This document shows, piece after piece, positions 47,571-57,056 of a stretch of DNA of 64,000 bases. Position 1 is the first letter of the stretch. Each line of letters begins with the position of its first letter. The translations under genes were made by a program, and so were the position numbers. The notes under the pieces are model-generated. The model searched no databases and was not told the origin of the DNA. It saw nothing but the letters and a program-made list of their open reading frames with translations. This stretch comes from Rhizomys pruinosus (taxonomy: Eukaryota; Chordata; Mammalia; Rodentia; Spalacidae): contig VZQC01004566.1 of NCBI GenBank assembly GCA_009823505.1, positions 33,247 through 97,246 of the forward strand, given 5' to 3'.

Positions 47571-47904
47571 GTCCATCCCTTTCTTGAGACTTAAGCCTAC
47601 TGTCTCAATTTGGACTTTGATCATCTGTAGGCTGAACAACACAGTAAGATTTCTGAATGAGACTATTAAAGTACTGAATCTGAACCCCAATTTTGCCCTT
47701 TGGTACACTTTATAATGGAATTATGGCATTTTGGAATACCACTTATATACTTCATTGCATAGTTTCCAAGTATCTGATACCATTTTATAAAACAAATGGT
47801 TAATTTGGAATGAAATTTAGAAATAATTAAGAAGACCAAAGTGAAGTTTTATTTGTTTTCATGTTTTTCAAATATATGTACTCTTTTTGCTTCTTTTCTA
47901 TGGG

Positions 47905-48540
47905 AATTTTTTGATTTTTCATACAATATATTGGATCATATTTTAGATGCCCTTAGCCACACCTTACTACCCCTGCCCATTTCAATTATACATACATATA
48001 CACACATATGCATATATAAATATATAGAGAGAGAGAAAGGGAGAGAGAGAAAAAGAGAGAGGAGAGAGATAGAGAGAGACTTAGAGTGTCTAACTTTTGT
48101 CTTCAAATATCCTTCAGTGTGCATCCATCCATTGGAGCCTGGAGTCCCATCTTTGTGTCTGACTCTGGCGCCCAACAACCATCCTCAGGTAGGGCTGGGA
48201 TTTCTTACCATTTACCCAGGTTTCTGCTTGTATTTTGTCTGGTTTGAGCTTATATGAGACTTCTGAAGGCTATCACCATTTCTGCGAGTTCATATAATGA
48301 TAAGCTACCTAGAAAAATTTGTTTCCCTGTGATCATCCAAGATCGCTGGCTCTTACAATCTTTCTGTCTCCTCTCTCACAACGATCCCTCAGAAGTTTGA
48401 TATAGGTGTTCTATTCATGGTTAAGCACTCTGCGTGCTCTTATTTGGACATTGGCCAGTAGGCTTTATGTATTAATCACCATCTGATTAATAAGGATGTT
48501 TCTCTGCTGAGAACTGAGTGATACATTAATGTCTTGTAAT
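47905..48540 (-). mobile_element. LINE-1 3'UTR (Lx-like), antisense
   Basis: Begins with T-rich 'tttttcatacaatatattgg' (reverse of a LINE-1 polyA-proximal end), then (AG)n and Lx-like text such as 'ctcttacaatctttctgtc' and 'gagttcatata'. It opens a 138-codon frame that is a shadow of this repeat. Confidence 0.65.
48023..48078. repeat. Interrupted (AG)n microsatellite
   Basis: AG units with G and A runs, within the antisense LINE-1 3'UTR. Confidence 0.88.
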
Positions 48541-48620
48541 CTGTCTAGTAGTCTAGTATCAGCTTTCTGGCAAGATCTGCCCACCAGTACAAATATTATA
48601 AGAGTAAAAAACTACTTTCT

Positions 48621-48849
48621 TTTTTTTTATTTATTTATTATTTTTCTGTGTATGAGTGTACTGTCTGCATGTAGGTTGGTGCACCCATGTCGTGCAATGC
48701 AGCAGGGGTCAGAAGAGGGCGTCAGATTCCCCTGGAACTGGAGTTAAAGATGGTTCTTAGCCACCATGTGGGTGCTGGGAATCAAACTCAGGTCCTCTGC
48801 AAGAGCAGTCGGCGGCGCTCTTAACCGCTGAGCCATATTTCCAGCCCCA
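48621..48849 (-). mobile_element. B3-like SINE
   Basis: Antisense. No 17-bp duplication. The target-site duplication aactactttct is at 48610-48620 and 48852-48862. The head contains an extra 'ggc' ('gtcggcggcgctc'). Confidence 0.9.
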
Positions 48850-48869
48850 ACAACTACTTTCTAACTGGA

Positions 48870-49220
48870 TTTAAGATCTGTTATTAAACTGACTCCTAAT
48901 GACTTATTGTTGTACTCAGAAATTAACATAGCTTTCAACTCTCAGCAGAGAAGCGTTCTTGTATAGTAGATGATGATTAATGCAGAGACCCACAAGCCTT
49001 AGGGACCATTGCAGAAGAGGGGTAGAAAATTTTTAAAAGACAAAGGTGGTGGATGACCACAAGAAAGAATGTTCCAGGCAGCTGTTAAATTATTCATATG
49101 AATTTACAACAATGGTGATAGCATACACAAGTCCCATGTAAGCTCAGGCCAGACAAGATCCCAGCATAAATGTGAAGAAGTAGTCATTATGTGTGTAATA
49201 TGTAACATTCACAAATTAAT
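48870..49220 (+). mobile_element. LINE-1 3'UTR (Lx-like), sense
   Basis: Text 'actgactcctaatgacttat', 'gaccattgcagaagaggggt', 'ggtggatgaccacaagaaag' matches the same 3'UTR seen at 58200-58500. Confidence 0.7.
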
Positions 49221-49264
49221 TTTTAAAATGCAGAAAAATTTCTTTTAGAAATCTATTATTCATG

Positions 49265-49365
49265 GGGCCATGCAAGATGGCTCAGTGGACAAGGGTGATT
49301 ACCTCCAAGCCTGAGGACCTGAGTTCAATTCTCAGAACTCATGTGATGGAAAAAGAAAACCAAAT
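49265..49365 (+). mobile_element. Short tRNA-type SINE head (B2/B3-like)
   Basis: 'gcaagatggctcagtggaca' and 'gaggacctgagttcaattct' give a degraded box A and B. The body is missing. Confidence 0.6.
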
Positions 49366-49589
49366 CCCTCAAGTGATCCTCTTACCCTCTTACCACATTA
49401 GTGGCTTGTTTGGCTTTGTATTGGCATATAAAACATATATTTACAGCAGACACCATATTCCCTACAAAACCTAAAATATTTACTATACCTTTTCCTAAAA
49501 ATGTTGGGGTCAGAAAATATGGGTTAAGACATAAATTATAGATGTATTAAAGATGATAATGAAAAATTAAATACCTACTCTGAGACTGA

Positions 49590-49643
49590 CCAGTAATAAA
49601 GGACAAAATAAAAATAAAATTCCCCAGTAATAAAGGACAAAAT
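49590..49643. repeat. 20-bp direct repeat around a 14-bp A-rich insert
   Basis: ccagtaataaaggacaaaat occurs at 49590-49609 and again at 49624-49643, separated only by an A-rich 14-mer. Confidence 0.95.
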
Positions 49644-49653
49644 CTTAGCTTTT

Positions 49654-49811
49654 ATTTATTTTTTTTTTGGTCTTTTTGGGACAGGGTCTCCCTGTAGCCC
49701 CGGCTGTCCTGGAACTCACTCTATAGACCAGGCTGGCCTTGAACTCACAAAGATCTGCCTGCTTCTGCCTCCCAAGTGCTAGGATTAAAGGAATGCACCA
49801 CCATGCCCAGC
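49654..49811 (-). mobile_element. B1 SINE with 16-bp target-site duplication
   Basis: Antisense B1, well preserved ('gggacagggtctccctgtag', 'ccaggctggccttgaactc'). caaaatcttagctttt flanks it at 49638-49653 and 49812-49827. Confidence 0.96.
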
Positions 49812-49827
49812 CAAAATCTTAGCTTTT

Positions 49828-52189
49828 TAAAATTTCTTCCAATGAATATAATTTCCTTCTTTCTCTTCCTTTGTCCTTTCTCTTGATGTACTTCCAAAGA
49901 AAAGAAATAAATAGAACATCTACTAACTTGGGTAAAATATCACCTTATAATGCAAGAGAAAATCATCATAGTAAAAATGTAGCTGTAATTCTAAGCTATT
50001 AGAAATCAGCATGGTTTAAGTGCCATAAGGCTTCCACTACAAGTAACAATGGACTTTTGTTGCACCTAAAGTTCAGCATCAATTTATATTAATGGTTGCC
50101 AATCTATTATAACCCAAGCCTCTCACAAACATTCTCTAAAGAAGTCACAAAATCCTTAGTCACTGTGTTCTACTGACTCATGGGCAGGCTTCATAATCAC
50201 TTCCAAAGGCCTTTTTGTGCTTCTGCTATTGTGAAATACATGCCGGTTAAAATCACCACAATTTTCAATTTCATGAGCCAACCAAAGACCTCACTCATCT
50301 CCAATAGCAAATCCTGTCTCCTACACAGAGTCCAGAAATTTCATATATTCCCTTTAATTCCTTCAACAGGCAAATGAAACAACTAAGCTTTACGTCTGGG
50401 ATTGTGAAAGACTTCCAAGAATCCAGGTCAGATCTTACCTACAGGTTACCATGTCCACAACAGAGAGGCATCTAAGAAGAACCAAAAAATAAAAAATAAA
50501 AAATTCCAATCAGATAAAAAAAACCCCTGCAGTTAAGCAGATAGTCCAACAATGCCAGTTAGTTTTTTATGAGGATGGGAGGAGCAAAATGAAGTACCCA
50601 GAATGAGATTTCATAATAAATAATGCCTTTTTAATTATATTTTCTTTGCACTGTATTGTTAGGCTAAAGGCTTCAATAGGGTGACTGATTGGAAAGGATA
50701 GTTACTGCATACCAGTGCCCTATGATGTGAAAGAAATCTTCTAGAGTCCTTTACTACACAGTCTACATATTCAAGCACAACAAGCCTATATAAATATAAC
50801 AGTACTTAATGTTTCCTGTATACTTAATATCATTTGATCCCTACAAGTCTCTAAGGTAGACATTGTTACTGTTATCTATCCAAATCTAGACTCTTCTCTC
50901 AGAGAAGTGAAATAACAAATCAACTCTACATAGCTGTTAAAAAGATGAAGAGGAACCAGAATTCAAGCCCAGATCTGCCTTGCTCCAGACCTTCCCACCA
51001 CCTCACTGTGCCTCCTCATAATTATCTCTCACCAGTAAATACATTCTAGAATAAGAAAGTTGAAAGGCATTTACAGTTTGTGATATTCCATAAGGGCTGA
51101 AATGATCCCCTGGGAAGGAGATAGGAACTCATAAAAACAGGGAGCTCAATGAGGCCATGAGGAGCCATTTAATAAACTTTTGGATGAATCTCTGAAAATT
51201 AAATGATAATGATGGACTCTGAAATTAAAATACTATGCTTACCCTAACATCTCTGCAGAATGTTGGCTTTCCTTGAGAGAAAGGCACCAGTTCAGGGGCA
51301 AGCTAGTCAATCGTTAGCTCAGATTGTGATAAGAATACATTCCCCCCATGACTGGTCAGAAATTAGTGTCTACAGCTTTAATGATCAATCCATAACCAGT
51401 GGGCCTCTTCTTCTTATCATGAAGCTATATGTACATTTTGAACACATCCATAATAATTAACAGTTTATGGGAATAACTACCAAGTTATTCATTGACTATG
51501 AATAGCATGTTTCTCATGGCATAATTTTTAAGAAAATTATGAAGTGATATTGGTTGGAGACAGGAGGAGAAGACCTACCCATTGACCAACTCCAACCAAC
51601 ATCAATACCTCAATGTTGGAGGAAACCTAACCTAAAATGAAAGGAAGACTTCAGAATGCAAAGGACTTGAACTTAAATCTTCTCTACAACATTATAGTGC
51701 TTTGACTTCTTTCTCTAAATCAGAATGATGATATTCTTTGTTAATATAAAATTAATGAGAATGTATTCCTAGAAGCCCCAGCACAGTGCACACCCACACA
51801 TAATAGGTATTCTGTTAAAGTTGGTTTTCTTCCCCTTTGCCTCCAAGTACCTGTGATCTGTTGGCTTTGGAGACTTGATTTTACAATGTCAATTTACAAA
51901 AACCATTTACTACCTGACTATAAGCAAGACCCTTTGGTTACATACAACTCACAGGACTCAATAGCTATTCAATAATCATTTGTTTAACTACTTACCTAAT
52001 AAGCCTATGCAGTGGTTAGAAGAAAAAGATTAAATTAACTGAGGTCTAAATCTTAATGTTTAAGACAAAAGTATAAGATAAAATTTCTAAAAAATCTATC
52101 TGTATTCAGTTGGAAAATCCAAGTCAAAATTTTGTATAGTTTGTACTGTTGTGGAAGACACTAACTCCTTTGCTCAAGAGCTATATCAT
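49828..52189. other. Non-repetitive intergenic DNA, no gene recognised
   Basis: About 2.4 kb with no recognised repeat, the longest such stretch in the right half of the window. Open frames are at most 66 codons and unremarkable. Confidence 0.45.
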
Positions 52190-52600
52190 TCCTATAGAGG
52201 CTAGTGCTAGGAAAGATTAATCTGGAATGTTGTCTACTGGTTCCTATATTGGTGTTAATTTGGGGGCTCTGGAGACTTTTGAAACTAAGATCTAGCTAGA
52301 GGAAATAGGTTAGTATAGGCAAGTCCTTGTGAGTTCTCTCCTCCTCCTCTTCCTCCTCCTCAGCTTTCTCTCTCTCTCTCTCTCCCTCTCCCTCTCCCTC
52401 TCCCTCTCCCTCTCTCTCCTTTCCACCATAATGTTAAGAATTTCCTCTGCCACTTACTTCCACTGCCACCACATCTTAACGAAGTAACTATGGGCTGAAC
52501 CCTTTGAAACTATGACCAAAATAAATCCTTCCTGTTTAAGTTATTTATATAAGGCATTCTGTGACAGTGGTGAGGAAAGTAACTAAGGCAAAGATATTTG
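52190..52600 (+). mobile_element. Old MaLR-like LTR relic
   Basis: The end resembles rodent LTR 3' ends: 'gggctgaaccctttgaaact', 'aaaataaatccttcctgttt', 'gtgaggaaagtaactaag'. It contains the pyrimidine tract described next. Confidence 0.45.
52343..52422. repeat. Polypyrimidine tract: (CTC)n, (TC)n, (CCCTCT)n
   Basis: About 80 bases of almost pure pyrimidine with three successive repeat types. Confidence 0.95.
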
Positions 52601-53229
52601 TGATATTTATCAATTCCTTCTCTGCAGGAATTCAACTCCTTGAATGCAAGATTTCTTACAACCACATCATTTTTGATCTGGTCAGTAGTCACTATTAACT
52701 GCACTATAGAATCTTTCTACTAATATCCAAAGATCGTCCCAAGCATGAAGTAACTTGGTATTTAAGGAGAGAAATAGATATTTCTAAAGTAAGGAAGGAA
52801 GGAAGAAAAATGCATTAGGCAAAGAATGAAAATGTCAAATTGCACATGGCTTTGGAGAGGAGGTGATATTGACTTAATGGCATTAGCCTCTCCCAAGAAC
52901 CAGATTACAGAGTTATCCATTCAAGCAAAGGTGGAAATCTACACAGTTAGTATAGATTTTTATTCAGGAATTCAACCAGGTCTATGTACTAGCACTTATT
53001 CTGTATAATAATCAGGATCCATACCCAAGGACAGGAAGCAGTTTCAGTTCCAGAGCCCTTCAATTACCTAGTCAGAATACTCTTTGCCTGAGAGTTTCCT
53101 GTTATAGACAAAATTGCAATTTCAGTAAAACATAACTTATACAGGGAAAGGTTTACAAAGTTCTAACATCAATTACAACACAGGAATGTAGGAATCTAGT
53201 GTGGGTACACTCACTCATGGCTTTAACTT
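52601..53229. other. No gene seen
   Basis: Non-repetitive; a 60-codon frame at 52826-53008 is unremarkable. Confidence 0.4.
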
Positions 53230-54440
53230 TACTAAATGAAATGGAATGTTTTAAGGAACTTGAATCTGATAGAGGAGAAAGTAGGGAAGACATTCAAGCT
53301 TATAAGCACAGGAAAGGACTTTCTAAATAGGACCCCAATATTTAAGGCATTAAGAACAACAATTGACAAATGGTACCTCATGGAACTAAAAGGATTCTGT
53401 GTACAAAAGGACACCATCATTCAAGGGAAGAGGCAAGCAACAGAATGGGAAAACATCTTTACCAGTTATATCTCAGACAGAGGGTTAGTATCTAGAATAT
53501 ATAAAGAACTCAAAAAGCTAGTCATCAAAAGAACAAACAACCTAATTTTAAAATGGGGCAGAGTGAATTTTAATGTGTCTCTGAACTCACCAGAGAAGCT
53601 TCCTCTTGCAACAGATGGTGATTAACAAAGAAGTCCAAAACTGACCAAAATGTAGAGATTAAGAGACTGCAGAGTGCATGTCCCTGGATAGGACCCCTAT
53701 ATTAAACCTCTGCCACCCAGAATCAGGGAACATTGTGGAGGTGGAGGAAGAAATACTATAAGAGCCAGGGCTGGTGGATGACCATAAGGAGCAGAGTTTT
53801 CCAGGAAGCTAGGAGCTTGTTCATATGAACTCACAGCAAGGGTTACAGCATGTACAAGAGCTATGAAAACCCAAACCAGATAAAAATCCAGCATAGAAGT
53901 GGGAAAATTGGTAAGAAGCCCCAACCTTAGCCAAGGAACTATTGGCAAGCTGGCTTTCTTTAAGGTAGTGACACTAGATAGGCTGACCAAGCTCCAGTGG
54001 GTGAACTAACATACATTGAGGGACTTTTGGGTACACAAACTTGACTCAATAGTCCCTAACATACATTGAGGGACTTTCAGGTACACAAACTTGACTCCAT
54101 AGTCCCTAACTCACATTGAGGGGCTTTCACTTTCAGGAACACAAACTTGACTCCATAGTCCCTAACACACATTGAGGGACTTTCGGGTACACAAGCTTGA
54201 CTCCATAGTCCCTACCATACATTGAGGGACTTTCAGGTACACAAACTTCACTCCATAGTCCCTAACTCACATTGAGGGACTTTCACTTTCAGGTACACAA
54301 ACTTGACTCCATAGTCCCTAACATACGTGACAGCATGCATGAAATCTGACAGGGGACTGTAACAGTTGCAAATAGGGAAAGGACCCTAAATATGATTAAG
54401 ACACATTTATGAAATACAAAAATATTCAATTAAAAAATAG
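53230..54440 (+). mobile_element. LINE-1: ORF2 3' fragment and Lx-like 3'UTR
   Basis: ORF2 text at 53230-53575 ('acaattgacaaatggtacct', 'gaatgggaaaacatctttac') stays open as a 129-codon frame that runs off into the 3'UTR. The ORF2 end is missing, so there is an internal deletion. The 3'UTR from 53580 contains 'ttcatatgaactcacagcaa', a minisatellite at 54007-54318 and an A-rich end near 54440. Confidence 0.85.
54007..54318. repeat. Minisatellite with higher-order 50-50-56 organisation
   Basis: Six tandem units starting 'taac/tacc' and ending 'catagtccc' or 'aatagtccc': 54007-54056, 54057-54106, 54107-54162, 54163-54212, 54213-54262, 54263-54318, with lengths 50, 50, 56, 50, 50, 56. Units 3 and 6 share an extra 6-base 'actttc' and 'ctcacat' at the start, so the array is two copies of a 156-bp triplet. 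The partial unit after 54318 runs back into LINE-1 3'UTR. Confidence 0.96.
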
Positions 54441-54519
54441 AAAAAAGAGGGCAAGAAACAACAGAGAGTTCTCAAATGATGAAACAGAAATGGCTGAGAA
54501 ATATTTTGTTTTATTATTT

Positions 54520-54859
54520 TTTATTTTTTTAGGTTTTTTTATTGATGTTTTGTGTATTTCAGACATCATTTTTCAATTCAGTTCAGGTGTATTCCCCTTT
54601 CCCTTCCCTCCACCCCACCCCACCCCAGATCATGCATTCTGCCATAACTGTCCTGCATCTTTCAGTCTTTTATTCTACATTATTGTTATATTTCTGTTTA
54701 TCTGAAAGAAACTATGCTATTATAATATGAATCTCTCAACAGGCTCTAGAATCCACCCAGTAATTATTTTCAGACTCTGTAATTATGGTATATGGGTGGA
54801 GAGTATGTATCCATATTTTAGAGTAATATAAAATTAATGGAGGAAAATGAGAAATGTTT
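54520..54859 (-). mobile_element. LINE-1 3' end (type X), antisense
   Basis: 'tcagacatcatttttcaat', 'caccccagatcatgcattct', 'cataactgtcctgcatcttt', then text shared with 10280-10350. Truncated by the MaLR element at 54860. Confidence 0.78.
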
Positions 54860-55246
54860 TGTGCTGAATAGCTTTAGTGTCAATTTGACACTCCTAGGTT
54901 GAGGGATCCTCAATTGGGAAATTTCCTCCACTGGATTGGCCTGAGGTCATGTCTGTAGGGCATTGTGGGAGGGCCCAGACAATTGTGGGTGGTGCCACCC
55001 CTGGGCAGGTGGTCCTGTGTTGTATAAGAAAGCAGTTGGAGTATGTGCTAGAGGAGCAAGCCAGTAAGAAGCATCCCTCCATGGCCTGTGCTTCAGCTCC
55101 TGCTTCCAGATTTCTGCCTTGAGTTTCTATCTTGGGCTCCCAAATGAATTGTGACTAGATGTAAGGTAAATAAACCCTTTCATCCCCAAGTTGGTATTGG
55201 TTAGAGATTTTGTCACAGCAATGGAAAAGCAAACTAGAACAGAAAC

Positions 55247-55264
55247 TGGTACCAAGAGTGGTAT
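55247..55264 (+). other. Primer binding site of the MaLR element, Leu type
   Basis: TGGTACCAAGAGTGGTAT, five bases after the 5' LTR. It matches the 3' end of tRNA-Leu(UAA) at most positions, like the ERV-L site at 37749-37766 and with the same 5-base gap. Confidence 0.8.
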
Positions 55265-56388
55265 TGCTGTAATAGACCCAATCGTGGTGTTTTGGGGAGG
55301 ATTGTTAAAGCATTTGGAACTTTGGGCTGGAAAAGTCATTGAGTGCTTAGAGTTCATTGCTGCAGAACTTACAACAGTTATGCTAAAAGAGTTGTAGACA
55401 ATAGAGGCCTGGCTTATGACGCTTCAGAGGGAAGTAGAGACCATCAGGGCTCTTTGTATGATATTTTTGAATTGAGAATCTGTGGGTTCTGTTTGGCTAG
55501 GGCTGAAGAATCAACTGTAAATAACAAGAGACCAGAACTTGAAGTGAAACCTTTGTTTTATTGGGACAATTGATGCTGGCTAGCTAGGACTGAAAAATCA
55601 TCTGTAAGTAACCAGAGGCCAATATCACTGTGGTGAAATCTTCTGGGAAGAATTTCCTCAAGGTCAGCACACAGAAGCTGTGGTCCAGAGGAGGCCTAAT
55701 CCTCCATCTCAAGCTGGAAGCAGGACTTGGTAACATGCAAGAGTCTCCTATATTGTTCTAGTGTTGAAATGTGAAGGGGTCACAGAGAGCAGCTGAGGCT
55801 TGTTACTGTGAGAAGATAGGAAATGTGGATATTGGTGAAAGTGCACCTTGATTACAATCCCACGACTGTGACTGTAGGAGTCATGAAGAGAAGCTGAAGC
55901 TTTGTACCAGAAGAGGTCAGAAGCACCTATTGATGAAGGTGCTGCCTCAGTTTCAGTGGAGGCCCCAGATTTTTGGAGATGCCAGGACCATGGGACGACC
56001 ACCAAGAGCAGCAGCAGGTATGGAATGGAGCTGGCCTGGGCCTGCAAGATGAGCTGTGTATGCTGTGGACGGCAGAGTCAGAGAAAGGGAACTGCCAAAA
56101 CCCTTTGGAGACCAGAATTTTATGAGTGAATCTCAGATGCCCAGCCTTAAGCTACTTTTCTGGACTTAGGTTTTGCTTAGATGTGCCTGGTTCTTCCCTA
56201 GTTTTGGATTACACAGGAGCCCACAGTTAAGAGACTTTTAAAAGAGACTGCAGACTTTTATGTGTTTGGATTTTTTAAGGACTGTGGAGCTTTTAAGGTT
56301 ATACTGCCTTATATTGTGATACTAATGTTAACATCATATCTTGGGGAGAAGAAATGAAAAGGTTGTAGCTTAATAGTGATGTGTTTTC

Positions 56389-56550
56389 AGGCTGGAGAGA
56401 TGGCCTAGCGGTTAAGAGCACCGACCGCTCTTGCAGAGGACCCGGGTTCGATCCCCAGCACCCACAGGTGCACAGACTTGCATGAGACAGTACATTCATA
56501 CACATGCAGAAATAAAATTAAAAAGAATTAAAAAAAATAAAAATAAAAAA
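56389..56550 (+). mobile_element. B3-like SINE with internal deletion
   Basis: Intact head ('tagcggttaagagcaccgac', box B 'gggttcgatcccc') joins directly from 'cagcacccaca' to 'ggtgcacagacttgcat', losing about 100 bases of body. A 17-bp exact duplication, aatagtgatgtgttttc, lies at 56372-56388 and 56551-56567. Inserted in the MaLR internal region. Confidence 0.94.
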
Positions 56551-56744
56551 AATAGTGATGTGTTTTCTTTATCAAGATGACACAGGGTCAATTGTGCTGG
56601 ATGTGTCAACTTGACACTCGTGGGTTGAGAGAGCCTCAATTGGGAAATGACCTCCACTGGACTGGCCTGGAAGGGCCAAGCCCATTGTGGGTGGTGGTGC
56701 CACCCCTGGGCAAGTGGTCCTATGTTGTATAAGAAAGCAGTTGG

Positions 56745-56834
56745 GTGGCCTAGAGAGATGGATCCATGGTTAAGAGTGCTGACTGCTCTTGTAGAGGGCC
56801 CAGGTTCACTTCCCAGCACCCAAATGGCAAAAAA
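56745..56834 (+). mobile_element. Head-only tRNA-type SINE (~90 bp)
   Basis: B2/B3-like head ('agagagatggatccatggtt', 'cccaggttcacttcccagca') followed at once by an A-tail. Exact duplication aagaaagcagttgg at 56731-56744 and 56835-56848, inside the 3' LTR of the MaLR. Confidence 0.9.
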
Positions 56835-57056
56835 AAGAAAGCAGTTGGAGCATGGGCAAAAGAAGCAAGCTAGTAACAAGCATCCCTTGGTGGCCTGTGC
56901 TTCATCTGCTTCCAGGTTTCTACCTTGAGTTTCTACCTTGGGCTTCCTAAGCGATGAACTATGACCCAGAAGATGTAAGATGAATAAACCTTTTCCTCCC
57001 CAAGTTGGTATTGGTCAGAGTGTCTTGTCACAGCAATGGAGCACTAAACTAGAACA

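Larger units (their letters stand above)
54860..57056 (+). mobile_element. MaLR-type (ORR1/MT-like) LTR retrotransposon, LTR-internal-LTR
   Basis: 5' LTR 54860-55241 (382 bp) starts TGTGCTG and ends AGAACA. The internal region of about 1.35 kb has no gag or pol. 3' LTR 56593-57056 starts TGTGCTGG and ends AGAACA, enlarged by a SINE. LTRs contain 'tgtcaa(c/t)ttgacac', 'gtataagaaagcagttgg' and AATAAA. Full size without the SINEs is about 1.9 kb, near known MaLRs, which depend on ERV-L proteins. A clear 5-bp target duplication was not found. A 75-codon frame at 55902-56129 is not a recognised protein. Confidence 0.82.

Noticed and set aside
47841..48257. 138-codon open frame rich in Arg/Glu
   Set aside because: It runs through an (AG)n microsatellite and antisense LINE-1 3'UTR.
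54007..54318. CRISPR-like array
   Set aside because: Contiguous tandem units without unique spacers, in a rodent LINE-1; it is a minisatellite.
55902..56129. 75-codon open frame in the MaLR internal region
   Set aside because: MaLR internal regions are non-coding; no domain recognised and no conservation can be shown.
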